A stretch of 64,000 nt of DNA from Clostridia bacterium (GTDB lineage: Bacteria; Bacillota; Clostridia; Oscillospirales; Acutalibacteraceae), in contig JAKSQP010000008.1 of NCBI GenBank assembly GCA_024404025.1, forward strand, positions 1-64,000, written 5' to 3'. The position numbers were made by a program, and so were the translations under genes. Each line of letters begins with the position of its first letter. Positions within the stretch are counted from its first letter, which is position 1. Shown in pieces: positions 17,117 through 26,247 of the stretch. The notes beneath the pieces were generated by a model. The model did not search any database and had not been told where the DNA came from. It saw nothing but the letters and a program-made list of their open reading frames with translations.

Positions 17117-18511
17117 TCAGAATTTAAAGTAAAGGAAGGGATTATAGCTGCTGCTGACAAGGCCTGCCGTGCAGAGAAGAAGAATGACTGCGGCGGCGGT
17201 GACCTCGGCAAAAATGAATCCCTTTCGATTACGAAGCCTCATATAAATATTTCTTATCAGCGGAGTTGATGCAATTGCGCAGAAAACGAGAATCGGCAGA
17301 TAATTCAGAATGACCGAAAGCGCATCCGCAGAAGCCATCGGTCCGCCGAAAAGCGTCGGAATGAATTTGCTCATTGCTTCAAAGCCGCCGGCATCGTCTG
17401 CAAAATAGAAAATGACCCAGCCGAAAGCGATAAGGAAAAGCGAATAAATGCGAGAAACAAAATTCGGCATTTTTTCAAGAGCTTTGAGAAGAAAGAGCTT
17501 TTCTATAATCAGAATAACTCCGAAATAAACGCCCCATAAAACGAAATTCCAGCTTGCGCCGTGCCACAAACCGGTCAGGAGCCACACAATAAGCAGATTG
17601 ACAAGAGTGCGCAGCTTGCCTTTTCGGTTGCCGCCGAGCGGAATATAAACATATTCTCTGAACCAGGTGCCGAGCGAGATATGCCATCTGCGCCAGAATT
17701 CGGTAATGCTTTTTGAAATATAGGGGAAATTGAAGTTTTCAAGGAATTCAAAACCGAGCATATTTCCGAGGCCTCTCGCCATATCGGAATAGCCGCTGAA
17801 ATCAAAATAAATCTGAAATGAAAAAGCGATAACGCCGACCCAGGAAGCGAGTGTACCGCCATCCATTTCACGAAGCTCATCCCAAAGCTGACCCATCGGG
17901 TTTGCAAGAAGCACTTTTTTTGCAAGTCCGAGCAGGAAGAGCCGGATTCCTCTTGCGAACTGCTCAATGTTTTCGTTCCTGCAATTAAGCTGATCATCAA
18001 CATCACGGTATCTGACAATAGGTCCGGCGATGAGCTGCGGAAACAGAGAAACATAAGCGCCGAAAGAAACGATGTTTTTCTGCGCCTCGGTGTCTTTCCT
18101 GTAAACGTCGATCGTGTAGGACATGATCTGGAAGGTGTAGAAAGAAATTCCGATGGGCAAAGGCACATTAACTGCGGGGATATTCGCAAACGGAAGAATT
18201 ACCTTGAGATTTTCCGTTATGAATCCCGCATATTTGAAAAAGCCGAGCATTCCGAGGTCGATAACAACGGATACGATCAGAATTGCTTTTTTCTTTTTGC
18301 GGTTTTCGGATTTGGCGATCATCAGACCTGCAAAATAGTTGATCACGATTGAGAATATCATAAGAAAAACCATTATCGGCTCGCCCCAACCGTAAAAAAC
18401 GAGGTCTGCAATCAAAAGGAAAGCGTTTCTGAATTTTTTCGGGAGTATGTAATAAACGGATAAAACAACAGGGAGAAAAACGAACATAAACAGCAAACTT
18501 GAAAATACCAT
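17117..18511 (-). CDS. MBOAT family O-acyltransferase (AlgI/DltB/PatA-like)
   Basis: A 464-residue polytopic membrane protein with about ten to twelve hydrophobic segments. The MBOAT signature is clear: F-W-R-R-W-H-I-S-L near residue 270 and the invariant His317 in L-W-H-G-A-S-W-N-F. It transfers acyl groups, usually acetyl, across the membrane to an acceptor protein or polysaccharide. It is followed directly by the AlgJ-like partner and preceded by a DUF4358 lipoprotein and a GDSL-type esterase, giving a compact O-acylation operon. The acceptor polymer (exopolysaccharide, peptidoglycan or teichoic acid) cannot be told from sequence. Confidence 0.92.
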   Translation of the reverse strand: MVFSSLLFMFVFLPVVLSVYYILPKKFRNAFLLIADLVFYGWGEPIMVFLMIFSIVINYFAGLMIAKSENRKKKKAILIVSVVIDLGMLGFFKYAGFITENLKVILPFANIPAVNVPLPIGISFYTFQIMSYTIDVYRKDTEAQKNIVSFGAYVSLFPQLIAGPIVRYRDVDDQLNCRNENIEQFARGIRLFLLGLAKKVLLANPMGQLWDELREMDGGTLASWVGVIAFSFQIYFDFSGYSDMARGLGNMLGFEFLENFNFPYISKSITEFWRRWHISLGTWFREYVYIPLGGNRKGKLRTLVNLLIVWLLTGLWHGASWNFVLWGVYFGVILIIEKLFLLKALEKMPNFVSRIYSLFLIAFGWVIFYFADDAGGFEAMSKFIPTLFGGPMASADALSVILNYLPILVFCAIASTPLIRNIYMRLRNRKGFIFAEVTAAAVILLLCTAGLVSSSYNPFLYFKF

Positions 18512-18544
18512 TCGTTTTCCTCCCTTTAAATTAATTGAATTATG

Positions 18545-19039
18545 TTAATCTGTAAAATATGAATCATAGATTTCAAGCATTTTATCCTGCGAGGCGGAAA
18601 TAAACATTGCAACATATTCGCCTTTGATGTCAACTATGCTCGAAGTGAGAATTTTATACTGTTCCGGATCATAATCCTTCATGCTGTCCTTCTGATAAGC
18701 GATATGCTGGCCGAGAAGGTCTGCGATTTCTTCGGCGGCTGCGGAATCATTCGCCTTTATCATAACGATTTCGTCTTTATATCCGCAGGCATCCTGAACG
18801 GCTATCATTTCAGAAATTTTTTCGGTTTTGATGCCGTAATAATCAATCATATCGTTTGCAGTGAGGTTGAATTTTTCATATTCCATCGGGATTTCTTCTG
18901 AAATTTTAAGATAGATGTTTCCGATGGAATCGGTGCAATTGACCGTTATTTCCGGCACAGAGGGATTATCCTTACCGCCGCACGAGGCAAACGCAAAAAG
19001 CATTGCGAAAACAAGAAGCAAAGAGAATATTTTTTTCAT
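18545..19039 (-). CDS. DUF4358-type lipoprotein
   Basis: A 164-residue exported lipoprotein. The signal peptide ends in a lipobox with F-A-S before Cys20. The mature part has alternating beta and helical segments with the I-M-I/V-M-I-K-A type strands of the DUF4358 family found in Firmicutes, often beside MBOAT O-acyltransferase genes. The function is unknown. The gene lies between the SGNH hydrolase and MBOAT genes, all in one direction with gaps of 13 and 33 bases, so it is probably part of the acylation machinery. Confidence 0.75.
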   Translation of the reverse strand: MKKIFSLLLVFAMLFAFASCGGKDNPSVPEITVNCTDSIGNIYLKISEEIPMEYEKFNLTANDMIDYYGIKTEKISEMIAVQDACGYKDEIVMIKANDSAAAEEIADLLGQHIAYQKDSMKDYDPEQYKILTSSIVDIKGEYVAMFISASQDKMLEIYDSYFTD

Positions 19040-19052
19040 TTTATTTCACCTT

Positions 19053-20024
19053 TCAGCAGTATTTATTTGTAAGCATATCGATCCAAACCTTGCAGCCTGC
19101 ATAAGACATGTGAACGCCCTGCGCATCCTTGTCGCTGCAATATTCATCTTTAAAGCAGTTGTCGGCGCCCTTGAGCGAGGATGCAACGTCAACATAGGTC
19201 CAGCCGTTTGCATTGCAGAGATTTTTGAGAGCTGCATTGAAAGCGTCAATTGACTGATTGTTGAATCTGCCGTGCTCCTTTGCTTTGATGACCGGGGTCA
19301 CGGACTGAACATAAATTTTAACATCGGGATTTTTTTCAATGATTCTGCCGATAAGCTTTTCGGCGTTTTTCATTCCCGTGTCAACGGAATATGCGCAGAA
19401 ATCATTCAGACCGAGCATAATGAAAACCTTTTTTGCTCCGGTTTTCTGAACGCCGTCTTCAATCATAATTTCTTTGCCCTGATATTTCGGATGAATTGAA
19501 TTTGCCGAACCGATTGCTCCGAGAGAATTGCCGTAGCCCATGCTTCCGGCAACGAGAAACTGCGCTTTTCCGAGGCATTCTGCGCCCTTGTTCCGCTGGT
19601 TGGTTACATAATTGCGAAGCCCGAGCGAAACGCTGTCGCCAACAAAAACAACATCGTCAAAAAATTCTTTTCCCGTTTTATATTTGTTTTTCTGAATAAG
19701 ATTCGGAAAGGTTCTGCCCGGCTTTCTTGTCGGCGGTTCCGTGCTTTCCGAATATTCAAGCTCCGAGGGACCGACCTTTTCCGCTCCGACGGTATGAGAA
19801 GCCGAAACGGCGGCAGTTGAAAAAATCAGGGAGGTCAGCTCAGTATACTCTTCTGTTGATGCTTCCGGGGCCGCCTCGCTTGATGATTCTTCAAATAAAG
19901 GAGAATCAACGGAGGTCTGAACGGCTGTTGTTGACAATTCATCCATTCCGAGGGTAATTCTGCAGGATGAGAGCAGACCCAAAAGAGCGGCAGCAGAGAG
20001 AAGAATGCTTATGTGTTTTCTCAT
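19053..20024 (-). CDS. SGNH/GDSL-type esterase, lipoprotein
   Basis: A 323-residue exported protein. The start at 20024 follows AAGGAG with a six-base spacer; the longer frame upstream lacks a site. A lipoprotein signal ends L-L-S-S-C-R. After a Ser/Thr/Glu-rich linker (about 25-110) comes the SGNH domain: V-F-V-G-D-S-V-S (block I Ser), M-G-Y-G-N, L-G-L-N-D-F (GxND) and D-A-Q-G-V-H near the C-terminus with the catalytic Asp and His. It probably removes or transfers acyl groups on a surface polymer, complementing the downstream MBOAT/AlgJ pair. First gene of the operon. Confidence 0.85.
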   Translation of the reverse strand: MRKHISILLSAAALLGLLSSCRITLGMDELSTTAVQTSVDSPLFEESSSEAAPEASTEEYTELTSLIFSTAAVSASHTVGAEKVGPSELEYSESTEPPTRKPGRTFPNLIQKNKYKTGKEFFDDVVFVGDSVSLGLRNYVTNQRNKGAECLGKAQFLVAGSMGYGNSLGAIGSANSIHPKYQGKEIMIEDGVQKTGAKKVFIMLGLNDFCAYSVDTGMKNAEKLIGRIIEKNPDVKIYVQSVTPVIKAKEHGRFNNQSIDAFNAALKNLCNANGWTYVDVASSLKGADNCFKDEYCSDKDAQGVHMSYAGCKVWIDMLTNKYC

Positions 20025-20079
20025 ATATAACTCCTTCGGTTTACAAAAAACCGATTTTTCCGACTCAATTTGCATTATA

Positions 20080-20107
20080 ATTATACCATTATATTAAGTA
20101 ATGTCAA
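20080..20107 (-). promoter_or_regulatory. Promoter of the O-acylation operon
   Basis: TTGACA (20102-20107) and TATAAT (20080-20085) on the minus strand with a 16-base spacer, about 55 bases upstream of the first start codon. Confidence 0.78.
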
Positions 20108-20141
20108 TGGTTTTATTGATGATGAATTTTGCCAAATCAGC

Positions 20142-20170
20142 TTGAAAATGCAGCCCGTTTTTGATATTAT
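20142..20170 (+). promoter_or_regulatory. Possible promoter of the second metallophosphoesterase
   Basis: TTGAAA (20142-20147) and TATTAT (20165-20170) with a 17-base spacer. The predicted start of transcription would fall almost on the ribosome site, giving a leader of only about a dozen bases, so this call is tentative. Confidence 0.4.
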
Positions 20171-20188
20171 ATTTTCGGAGGCGATACA

Positions 20189-21211
20189 ATGGAAAAACCT
20201 GTTTTAAGATTTAATGACGGCGGAAAATTCAGAGTTCTGATGATTTCCGATTTCCATGCGGGAAAGAGTTACAATCCAAAGCTCAAAAAGGGAATTGAAG
20301 CTCTGCTTGAGGAAACGAAACCGGATTTTGTTATGGTCGGCGGCGACCAGGTGCTTGAAAAAGATAATTATGACGATGTGAAAGCTTATATGGCGGATAT
20401 TATGGAGCCGGTTATTTCACGAAAGATTCCCTGGGGAACGATTTTCGGCAACCACGACAGAGAGGTCGGAATTGATATCGCCCTTGAAGAAAAAGCTTAT
20501 GAAGAAATTCCTTATTGTATGTCTGAAAGCGGACCGGAGGAGCTTCACGGAATCGGAAACTATTGTCTGACTATTCTTTCATCCGAGGATGATAAACCTG
20601 CATTCAATCTTTGGGCGATGGATTCAAACAGATATATTGAAGATTATGCGGAAATGTTCGGGATGGATAAGAACACGAGATTCCGCCTGCCCGATCATTT
20701 CAATTACGGCGCAAACGGAGCCGCTCCGCTTTTTGATCAGATTCAATGGTATTTCAATAAATCGCTGAATATGGAAAAGGAATCCGGAAAAAAGATTCCC
20801 GGAATAATGTTTATGCACATACCTCTTCAAGAATATCTTGAGGTTTTGCGAAATCCCGAAGAATGCGGCGCAAGAGGGGATATGAGAGAAAAATGCGGCG
20901 CAACCGAAATAAATTCCGGGCTGTTTCTTGCCGGCCTGCAAAGGGGAGATATCAAGGGATATTTCTTCGGCCACGAGCATCTGATTGATATTCAGGGCGA
21001 ATATTGCGGAGTTACTCTCGCCTGCGATGCGGCAATTGGCTATAATATGTCCGCTCACGATGATTTGAGAGGCGGCAGAGTTATTGATATTACCGAAGAC
21101 GGCACGATTTCAACAAGAATGATAAAGCTGATGGATCTGCTCGGCAGGGATGCAATGCGTGATCCCTCATATATGGAGGGCGGCTGCTATTATTTCATTC
21201 GTAAGCTGTGA
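20189..21211 (+). CDS. Metallophosphoesterase (calcineurin-like)
   Basis: A 340-residue cytosolic enzyme with no export signal. The metal motifs are in order: I-S-D-F-H (Asp21, His23), V-G-G-D-Q, F-G-N-H-D-R-E, M-H-I-P and G-H-E-H. The N-terminal G-G-K-F-R-V-L-M-I-S-D-F pattern is that of the purple-acid-phosphatase-like subgroup. It hydrolyses phosphomono- or diesters in the family; the substrate is not known. The ribosome site is GGAGG. The next small gene starts 11 bases after its stop and is co-transcribed. Confidence 0.85.
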   Translation: MEKPVLRFNDGGKFRVLMISDFHAGKSYNPKLKKGIEALLEETKPDFVMVGGDQVLEKDNYDDVKAYMADIMEPVISRKIPWGTIFGNHDREVGIDIALEEKAYEEIPYCMSESGPEELHGIGNYCLTILSSEDDKPAFNLWAMDSNRYIEDYAEMFGMDKNTRFRLPDHFNYGANGAAPLFDQIQWYFNKSLNMEKESGKKIPGIMFMHIPLQEYLEVLRNPEECGARGDMREKCGATEINSGLFLAGLQRGDIKGYFFGHEHLIDIQGEYCGVTLACDAAIGYNMSAHDDLRGGRVIDITEDGTISTRMIKLMDLLGRDAMRDPSYMEGGCYYFIRKL

Positions 21212-21222
21212 GGAGGATGATT

Positions 21223-21477
21223 ATGTTTACATACGACAGAAAAGCGATCCTGCTCGATGTTGATAACCTTGACCACGTAACGATCGAGCCGAAATGGGGC
21301 AAGCCCTTTAACTGCGAAAAAGCAGTCAGGGTGATAGACAGAGTGCTGGGTATTTATCCCGAAATCAAGGATTCGCCCGATTTTGTCAGCTATTCCGATA
21401 TGCAGAGCGAGGCGGAGCTGACCGCCTGCATCATCTCAATAAGAACATATCTGATGAAAGCAATAAATCTTGCATAA
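21223..21477 (+). CDS. Small protein of unknown function
   Basis: An 84-residue acidic protein I do not recognise. The ATG at 21223 lies six bases after AGGAGG, which overlaps the stop region of the preceding phosphoesterase gene. Predicted content is mixed helix and strand with a central I-D-R-V-L-G-I-Y-P helix, and there are no membrane segments or Cys clusters. It belongs to a two-gene transcript with the phosphoesterase and may be its partner, but nothing in the sequence tests that. Confidence 0.6.
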   Translation: MFTYDRKAILLDVDNLDHVTIEPKWGKPFNCEKAVRVIDRVLGIYPEIKDSPDFVSYSDMQSEAELTACIISIRTYLMKAINLA

Positions 21478-21483
21478 AAAAAG

Positions 21484-21527
21484 AGCTTTGAGTTCCGGTT
21501 TCGATCAAACTCAAAGCTTTTTATTTT
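21484..21527. terminator. Bidirectional Rho-independent terminator
   Basis: Eleven-base stem AGCTTTGAGTT/AACTCAAAGCT (21484-21494, 21508-21518) with T-rich tails on both strands, between the small gene and the end of mnmE. Confidence 0.85.
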
Positions 21528-22894
21528 TATTTACCCACGCAGAAGCGGGAGAACACTTCATCAACAACGGCTGCGGATGCTTTTTCGCCGGTCAGCTCAA
21601 GAAGAGAATCAATTGCGCAGTCTGCGCAGACATTGACCGCATCATAGGTAACGCCGTTTTCAAGAGCGGCAATCGCTTCGCCGAGTCTTTCCGAAGCCGA
21701 AACGCAGCAGCTTCTCTGCCTTTCGCTTGTCAGGCAGGCGGCGTTCGGGTCAAATTCATTCGCCGAAAGAATATCGGCAATGGCTTCTTCAAGCTCCCTT
21801 TCTCCGTCACCGCTGACGGCGGAAAGCTCAACAAGCTTCGGAAAATAATTTTCAAGAGTTTCTCTGTCCGCCTTTTCGGGAAGGTCGGATTTATTCAGAA
21901 TTGCAACGCATTTTTTGCCCTTGCATTGCCTGATTATCTGCATATCGTCGTCGTTCAGCGGAGCGCTTCCGTCAAAAACGGCAAGAATCAGATCTGCTCT
22001 TTCAAGCCTGCGTTTTGCCATATCAACGCCGATATTTTCAACAAGGTTTTCTGTTTCGTGAATTCCGGCTGTGTCGGCAATTCTTAAAATTATATCTCCG
22101 AGAACGATCCTTTCTTCAATAACATCACGGGTCGTGCCGGCAATATCCGTTACGATGGAACGCTCAAAGCCGGTGAGCAGATTCATAAGAGTTGATTTGC
22201 CGACATTAGGTCTGCCGACGATAACCGAATCAACGCCGTCCGTTACGGCTCTGCCGCAGTCATATCTGCGGATGATGGCATCAAGCTCCGTTTTGGTTTT
22301 TCTGAAAATATTCAGCATTTCATCGGTTGAGATTTCTTCAATATCTTCATCGGGATAATCGACCCACGCCGCAAGAGAAGCGCAGACTCCGATAATTGCA
22401 TCGGCGCATTCTTTGATTTTTCTGCTTAAATTGCCTTCAAGAGTGTTGAGAGCGGCGCTTGCAGCCTGCCTGCCGGATGCACTTATGAGAGCCATAACGC
22501 TTTCGCTTCCCGCAAGGTCGATTTTGCCGTTGAGGAATGCACGCTTTGTGAATTCGCCCGCTTCTGCGGGAACGGCTCCTGCATTGAGCGCTGCACGCAG
22601 AACTCTTTTTGTAACATAAAGACCGCCGTGGCAGGATATTTCGGCAACATCCTCGCCCGTGTAGCTTTTCGGCGAACGAAAAACGAGGCAGACAGCCTCG
22701 TCCGTTTTTTCGTTTCCGTCATAAACTTCGCCGAAATATGCTCTGTAACCCTTGCTTGAGGTTATGGGTTTTCCGTTTACGGCTCTGAATATTTTATTTG
22801 CCGTTTCAATTGCATCTTTGCCGGAAATCCGGACTATTCCGATTCCTCCCGGCGCATTCGGGGTTGCAATTGCGGCAATGGTAGTTTCTTTCAT
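21527..22894 (-). CDS. mnmE: tRNA uridine-5-carboxymethylaminomethyl modification GTPase MnmE
   Basis: A 455-residue GTPase that, with MnmG, modifies the wobble uridine of certain tRNAs. The N-terminal tetrahydrofolate-binding domain starts T-I-A-A-I-A-T-P; the helical domain encloses the G domain with G-R-P-N-V-G-K-S-T, a D-x-x-G in D-T-A-G and N-K-S-D; and the chain ends with the diagnostic C-V-G-K. The ATG at 22894 has a GAGGAT ribosome site; an upstream extension of 15 codons would overlap minD. It follows minD by 10 bases and appears to be the last gene of the shape/division operon. Confidence 0.95.
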   Translation of the reverse strand: MKETTIAAIATPNAPGGIGIVRISGKDAIETANKIFRAVNGKPITSSKGYRAYFGEVYDGNEKTDEAVCLVFRSPKSYTGEDVAEISCHGGLYVTKRVLRAALNAGAVPAEAGEFTKRAFLNGKIDLAGSESVMALISASGRQAASAALNTLEGNLSRKIKECADAIIGVCASLAAWVDYPDEDIEEISTDEMLNIFRKTKTELDAIIRRYDCGRAVTDGVDSVIVGRPNVGKSTLMNLLTGFERSIVTDIAGTTRDVIEERIVLGDIILRIADTAGIHETENLVENIGVDMAKRRLERADLILAVFDGSAPLNDDDMQIIRQCKGKKCVAILNKSDLPEKADRETLENYFPKLVELSAVSGDGERELEEAIADILSANEFDPNAACLTSERQRSCCVSASERLGEAIAALENGVTYDAVNVCADCAIDSLLELTGEKASAAVVDEVFSRFCVGK

Positions 22895-22904
22895 ATTGTT
22901 ATCC

Positions 22905-23627
22905 TCATTGGCAGACAAGCTTGATTTTTTCGCCTTCAAGTCTGCCCGCTATTCTTTCAAATGCAAGCGAAGACGGCGAATATTCGCCGGGATCATCGCC
23001 GGTAACGGATGTGAAGCCGAGGCTTCTGTCCATCGGGATAACTCCGAGAAGCTGAACTCCCGTTTCGTCAATGCATTCGTCAACATTGAGAAGCTTTCCT
23101 TTGACGACCTGCTTTGCTTCAAACATATTTATAACAAGTCTGATGTCATTTTTGCCGAGCTTTTCAAGCTCCGAAAAAGCTCTCGAACAGCTTCTTACGC
23201 AAATGTTATCCGGGGTTGTGATAACAACCGCTTTTTCCGCTCCGCAGGCGGCGAGCTGCATTCCGTGGCCGATTCCGGCAGGGGAATCAATGAATATGTA
23301 ATCATAACCGGCTGAAACGCTTTCAACCATTTCTCTGAAAGCTTCGCCGGTAAATTCTTCATTTGTGCTTCCCGGAGCGGCAATGAAATCAACATCGCCG
23401 GTCAGAATTGCCTGATTTACGGTGCATCTGCCGAGAATAACATCGCCCCAGTCAAACACAACATCGGCTGAACAGCCGAGAAGGAGGTCTAGAGAGCGAA
23501 GACCGATGTCACAGTCTATGGCAAGAACTTTTTTTCCGCGCAATGAAAGCTCTTTGGAAATCCCGGCGGTAAAAGTGGATTTTCCCACTCCGCCCTTGCC
23601 CGAAGCAACGAGTATTTTTTCCGCCAT
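22905..23627 (-). CDS. minD: MinD-like ParA/MinD ATPase
   Basis: A 240-residue deviant Walker ATPase. G-K-G-G-V-G-K-S-T at about 10-18 contains the signature Lys11, followed by V-L-A-I-D-C-D-I-G-L-R-S-L-D and later the I-D-S-P-A-G block, all typical of MinD rather than Soj. It normally places the division site by recruiting MinC to the membrane. The C-terminal end is short and I do not see a convincing amphipathic membrane-targeting helix. No minC or minE lies nearby. It stands directly after pbp2 in the mre operon, the usual location in Firmicutes. Confidence 0.85.
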   Translation of the reverse strand: MAEKILVASGKGGVGKSTFTAGISKELSLRGKKVLAIDCDIGLRSLDLLLGCSADVVFDWGDVILGRCTVNQAILTGDVDFIAAPGSTNEEFTGEAFREMVESVSAGYDYIFIDSPAGIGHGMQLAACGAEKAVVITTPDNICVRSCSRAFSELEKLGKNDIRLVINMFEAKQVVKGKLLNVDECIDETGVQLLGVIPMDRSLGFTSVTGDDPGEYSPSSLAFERIAGRLEGEKIKLVCQ

Positions 23628-23651
23628 GATTATCGTCCTTTCTTCCGGATA

Positions 23652-25703
23652 TCAGGGTATGAGAATGTTTTCTTCGGCTATCTGCCCGATTTCCGAATCG
23701 CCGCTGAAATATGCTTCAACTATATCGGCAATAACAGGAGCAACATAAGTGCCTGAGGTCAGACCTTCTCCGACTGCGGCAATGGCGATTTCGGGGTTTT
23801 CATACGGAGCAAATGCAATGAGAAAACCGTTGTTTATCTTGACCGACTGGTTGTTGAGTTTTCTGTATTCCTGCGAGGTGCCGGTTTTGGCGGCGACCTT
23901 AACGGGCAGATGAGAGAAATAAGTCATACAGTATCCCGTTGTGCCGACCTCAAGCATACCTTTTTTGACAATATCGAGAGTTTTTTCGGAGATGCCCGTT
24001 TCGCAGACGATTTCCGGCTCTGTTTCAACAATTGTTTTTGAATAATCGGCGCTCTTAACGGATTTTATGAAATGAGTTCTGAATCTTGTGCCGCCGTTTG
24101 CGATGGTTGCAACATAGTTTGCAAGCTGAATCGGAGTGAAAAGATTGCCTGCCTGGCCGATGGCGGACTGAACCGTGAAGCCGGGAAGCCATTCCTGGTT
24201 GAGAGAGGCACGGTATTCGGGGCTGTCAAGCACGCCTGCCGATTCGCCCAGCTCGCAGCCGGTTTTCGTTCCGAGGCCGAGCAGGGTTCTGTATTCGTTC
24301 ATTTTTTCAATGCCTATCATCTGACCGACTTCGTAGAAGAAGGTGTTGCAGGATTCATCAATGGCATTAACAACATTGACAAAGGCGGTTTCATGGCTTT
24401 GCTCGCATTTGAAATGCTGGCCGAGATAGGTATATGAGCCGGAGCAGTAAACCGTGAAATTTTCGTCTATTGTTCCGGATTCAAGGGCGGCTATCGCAAC
24501 CGAAGGCTTCATCGTTGAGCCGGTTGCATAGGTTGAGAGCAGAGCTCTGTTCCAAAGAGGAGAAGCGGGGTCCTTGTTCAGCTCTTCGGCATCATCTGCA
24601 TAGGTTGAAATGTCGTATGAGGGATAGGTTGCGCAGGCGAGAATTGCACCCGTTCTGCAGTCAAGAGCAACAACCGCTCCGGCGCTGTCAACCATATTTC
24701 CGTATTTGCCGGCATATTCTTCAAGAGCATTCCGGAGAGAATTCTGGGCAACGCTCTGAAGGCTTCTGTCAATGGTGAGCTGAATGGTGTTGCCCTGTTC
24801 GGGCTCAATCGTGATCTTTGCGGTGCGGTTTCCGCTGTCATCGGTATAAATTGTTTTTTCACCGGTTTTTCCTTTAAGATATGATTCCATTGCAAGCTCA
24901 ATTCCGCTCTTGCCTATCATATCGGTCAGGCCGTATCCCTCTGATTTCTTTTCGGCATATTCTTCTGCATTGATCACGCCGACCATACCGAGGATATGAG
25001 GAGCCAGCCTGCCGTCTGCAAATTCTCTGACGGCAGTGACCTCAACATCAACGCCCTGATAGAAATTATTGTTTTCTTTTATAAATGAAATTATATTTTC
25101 GGGAACATTTTCCGCAAAAGTATAAGTGGATGTCGAATTGAAATAGGTGCGTTTCATTTCATAGCATACGGAAGCGATTTTTCTTGCCTCCAAAGCCGGG
25201 AATTCCTGAAGATTATAGCTGTCAACGAGCGCATCAAAGCAGTTTTGAGCCGTTGCGTATTCGTTGAGGTTGAGCATTTCTCTGCTCTTCATCTCTTTTA
25301 TCTGCGAATCAGAATCTTCTTTGAATTTGATTTTTCCCTCTGAATCGAATTCCAGAGGAATATCGTCTTTCCATTCAAGGCCGTTCTTTTCAAAAAGCCG
25401 GATAAGATTGATTATGATTTCGTTTCTTTTTGCCTGCTCCGAGCCGGAGGGGAAGAATGCGCCGTCAAAAACGAGCGAATATCCCGGAGTGTTATATACG
25501 AGCTTTTCGCCGTTGCAGTCAACGATTTCTCCTCTTGCGGCTGCGATCGCTGCTGTTTTTTCGGAAACCGATGAGCTTGCCATTTCGTATTCGGCGCCTC
25601 TTACTATCTGTAATCTTACCAGATCAAGTGCGAGAAAAACGAAGAAAAAAAGAGTAACGCAGACTGCTGCAATTCGTCTGCCGGGGCTAACTTTTTTACG
25701 CAT
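23652..25703 (-). CDS. mrdA: Penicillin-binding protein 2 (elongation transpeptidase)
   Basis: A 683-residue class B PBP. One N-terminal membrane helix (about residues 12-30) is followed by a dimerisation/pedestal region and the transpeptidase domain with Ser396-x-x-Lys399 (S-T-M-K), S-C-N and the K606-T-G motif. It crosslinks peptidoglycan during cell elongation with the Mre proteins. It is encoded immediately after mreD, with an AAAGGAG ribosome site, in the conserved mreBCD-pbp2 order. The length is usual for the family. Confidence 0.94.
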   Translation of the reverse strand: MRKKVSPGRRIAAVCVTLFFFVFLALDLVRLQIVRGAEYEMASSSVSEKTAAIAAARGEIVDCNGEKLVYNTPGYSLVFDGAFFPSGSEQAKRNEIIINLIRLFEKNGLEWKDDIPLEFDSEGKIKFKEDSDSQIKEMKSREMLNLNEYATAQNCFDALVDSYNLQEFPALEARKIASVCYEMKRTYFNSTSTYTFAENVPENIISFIKENNNFYQGVDVEVTAVREFADGRLAPHILGMVGVINAEEYAEKKSEGYGLTDMIGKSGIELAMESYLKGKTGEKTIYTDDSGNRTAKITIEPEQGNTIQLTIDRSLQSVAQNSLRNALEEYAGKYGNMVDSAGAVVALDCRTGAILACATYPSYDISTYADDAEELNKDPASPLWNRALLSTYATGSTMKPSVAIAALESGTIDENFTVYCSGSYTYLGQHFKCEQSHETAFVNVVNAIDESCNTFFYEVGQMIGIEKMNEYRTLLGLGTKTGCELGESAGVLDSPEYRASLNQEWLPGFTVQSAIGQAGNLFTPIQLANYVATIANGGTRFRTHFIKSVKSADYSKTIVETEPEIVCETGISEKTLDIVKKGMLEVGTTGYCMTYFSHLPVKVAAKTGTSQEYRKLNNQSVKINNGFLIAFAPYENPEIAIAAVGEGLTSGTYVAPVIADIVEAYFSGDSEIGQIAEENILIP

Positions 25704-25724
25704 ATCTGCGCTCCTTTCTTTAAA

Positions 25725-26243
25725 TTAATTCTCAACGGAGAATTTCTTTTCAATTGCTCTTATAATGATAAAAAGTATCGGAGCAAGAATAAAGGTATAA
25801 CCTGCCGACGGAAGATAATAACGGGCAAGCATTCTGAACGGGTTGTCCGTATCCGCAATGAAATAGTGGATGAGCCAGTAACCGGTTGAATAAATCGCCG
25901 CCGCAATGATCGAAAGCAGGGAGGCGGTAACGATATTATTTCTCATAACGGTGTTTATCAGTGTTCCGCAGGCAAAGCCGATGCAAAGCAGAAACAGGGC
26001 GTTAAAATCTCCGCCCTGTGAAAAAACATCCCAGAGAGCGCCTGCAAAAAGGCCGAAAAACATTCCGGCAATATCTCTTTCAAACATTGAAATGCACACA
26101 ACTGCGGGAATGAGAATGAAAGCTCTTATTCCGAAAGGCTGGGGAAAGAAGCCGTCTGTGTTCTGAAGTACGGACAGCAGCAGAATGAGAGCCGCAAGGA
26201 ATACTCTGCGGATTATGATTTTCTTGTTTCTGATTGAAAGCAT
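25725..26243 (-). CDS. mreD: Rod shape-determining protein MreD
   Basis: A 172-residue membrane protein with about five hydrophobic segments, no obvious soluble domain, and the F-F-G-L-F-A-G-A-L-W-D-V-F-S segment typical of MreD. It is part of the elongasome that guides wall synthesis. The start lies four bases after the mreC stop with no clear ribosome site, so coupling is probable. Identification depends partly on gene order. Confidence 0.88.
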   Translation of the reverse strand: MLSIRNKKIIIRRVFLAALILLLSVLQNTDGFFPQPFGIRAFILIPAVVCISMFERDIAGMFFGLFAGALWDVFSQGGDFNALFLLCIGFACGTLINTVMRNNIVTASLLSIIAAAIYSTGYWLIHYFIADTDNPFRMLARYYLPSAGYTFILAPILFIIIRAIEKKFSVEN

Positions 26244-26247
26244 ACGT

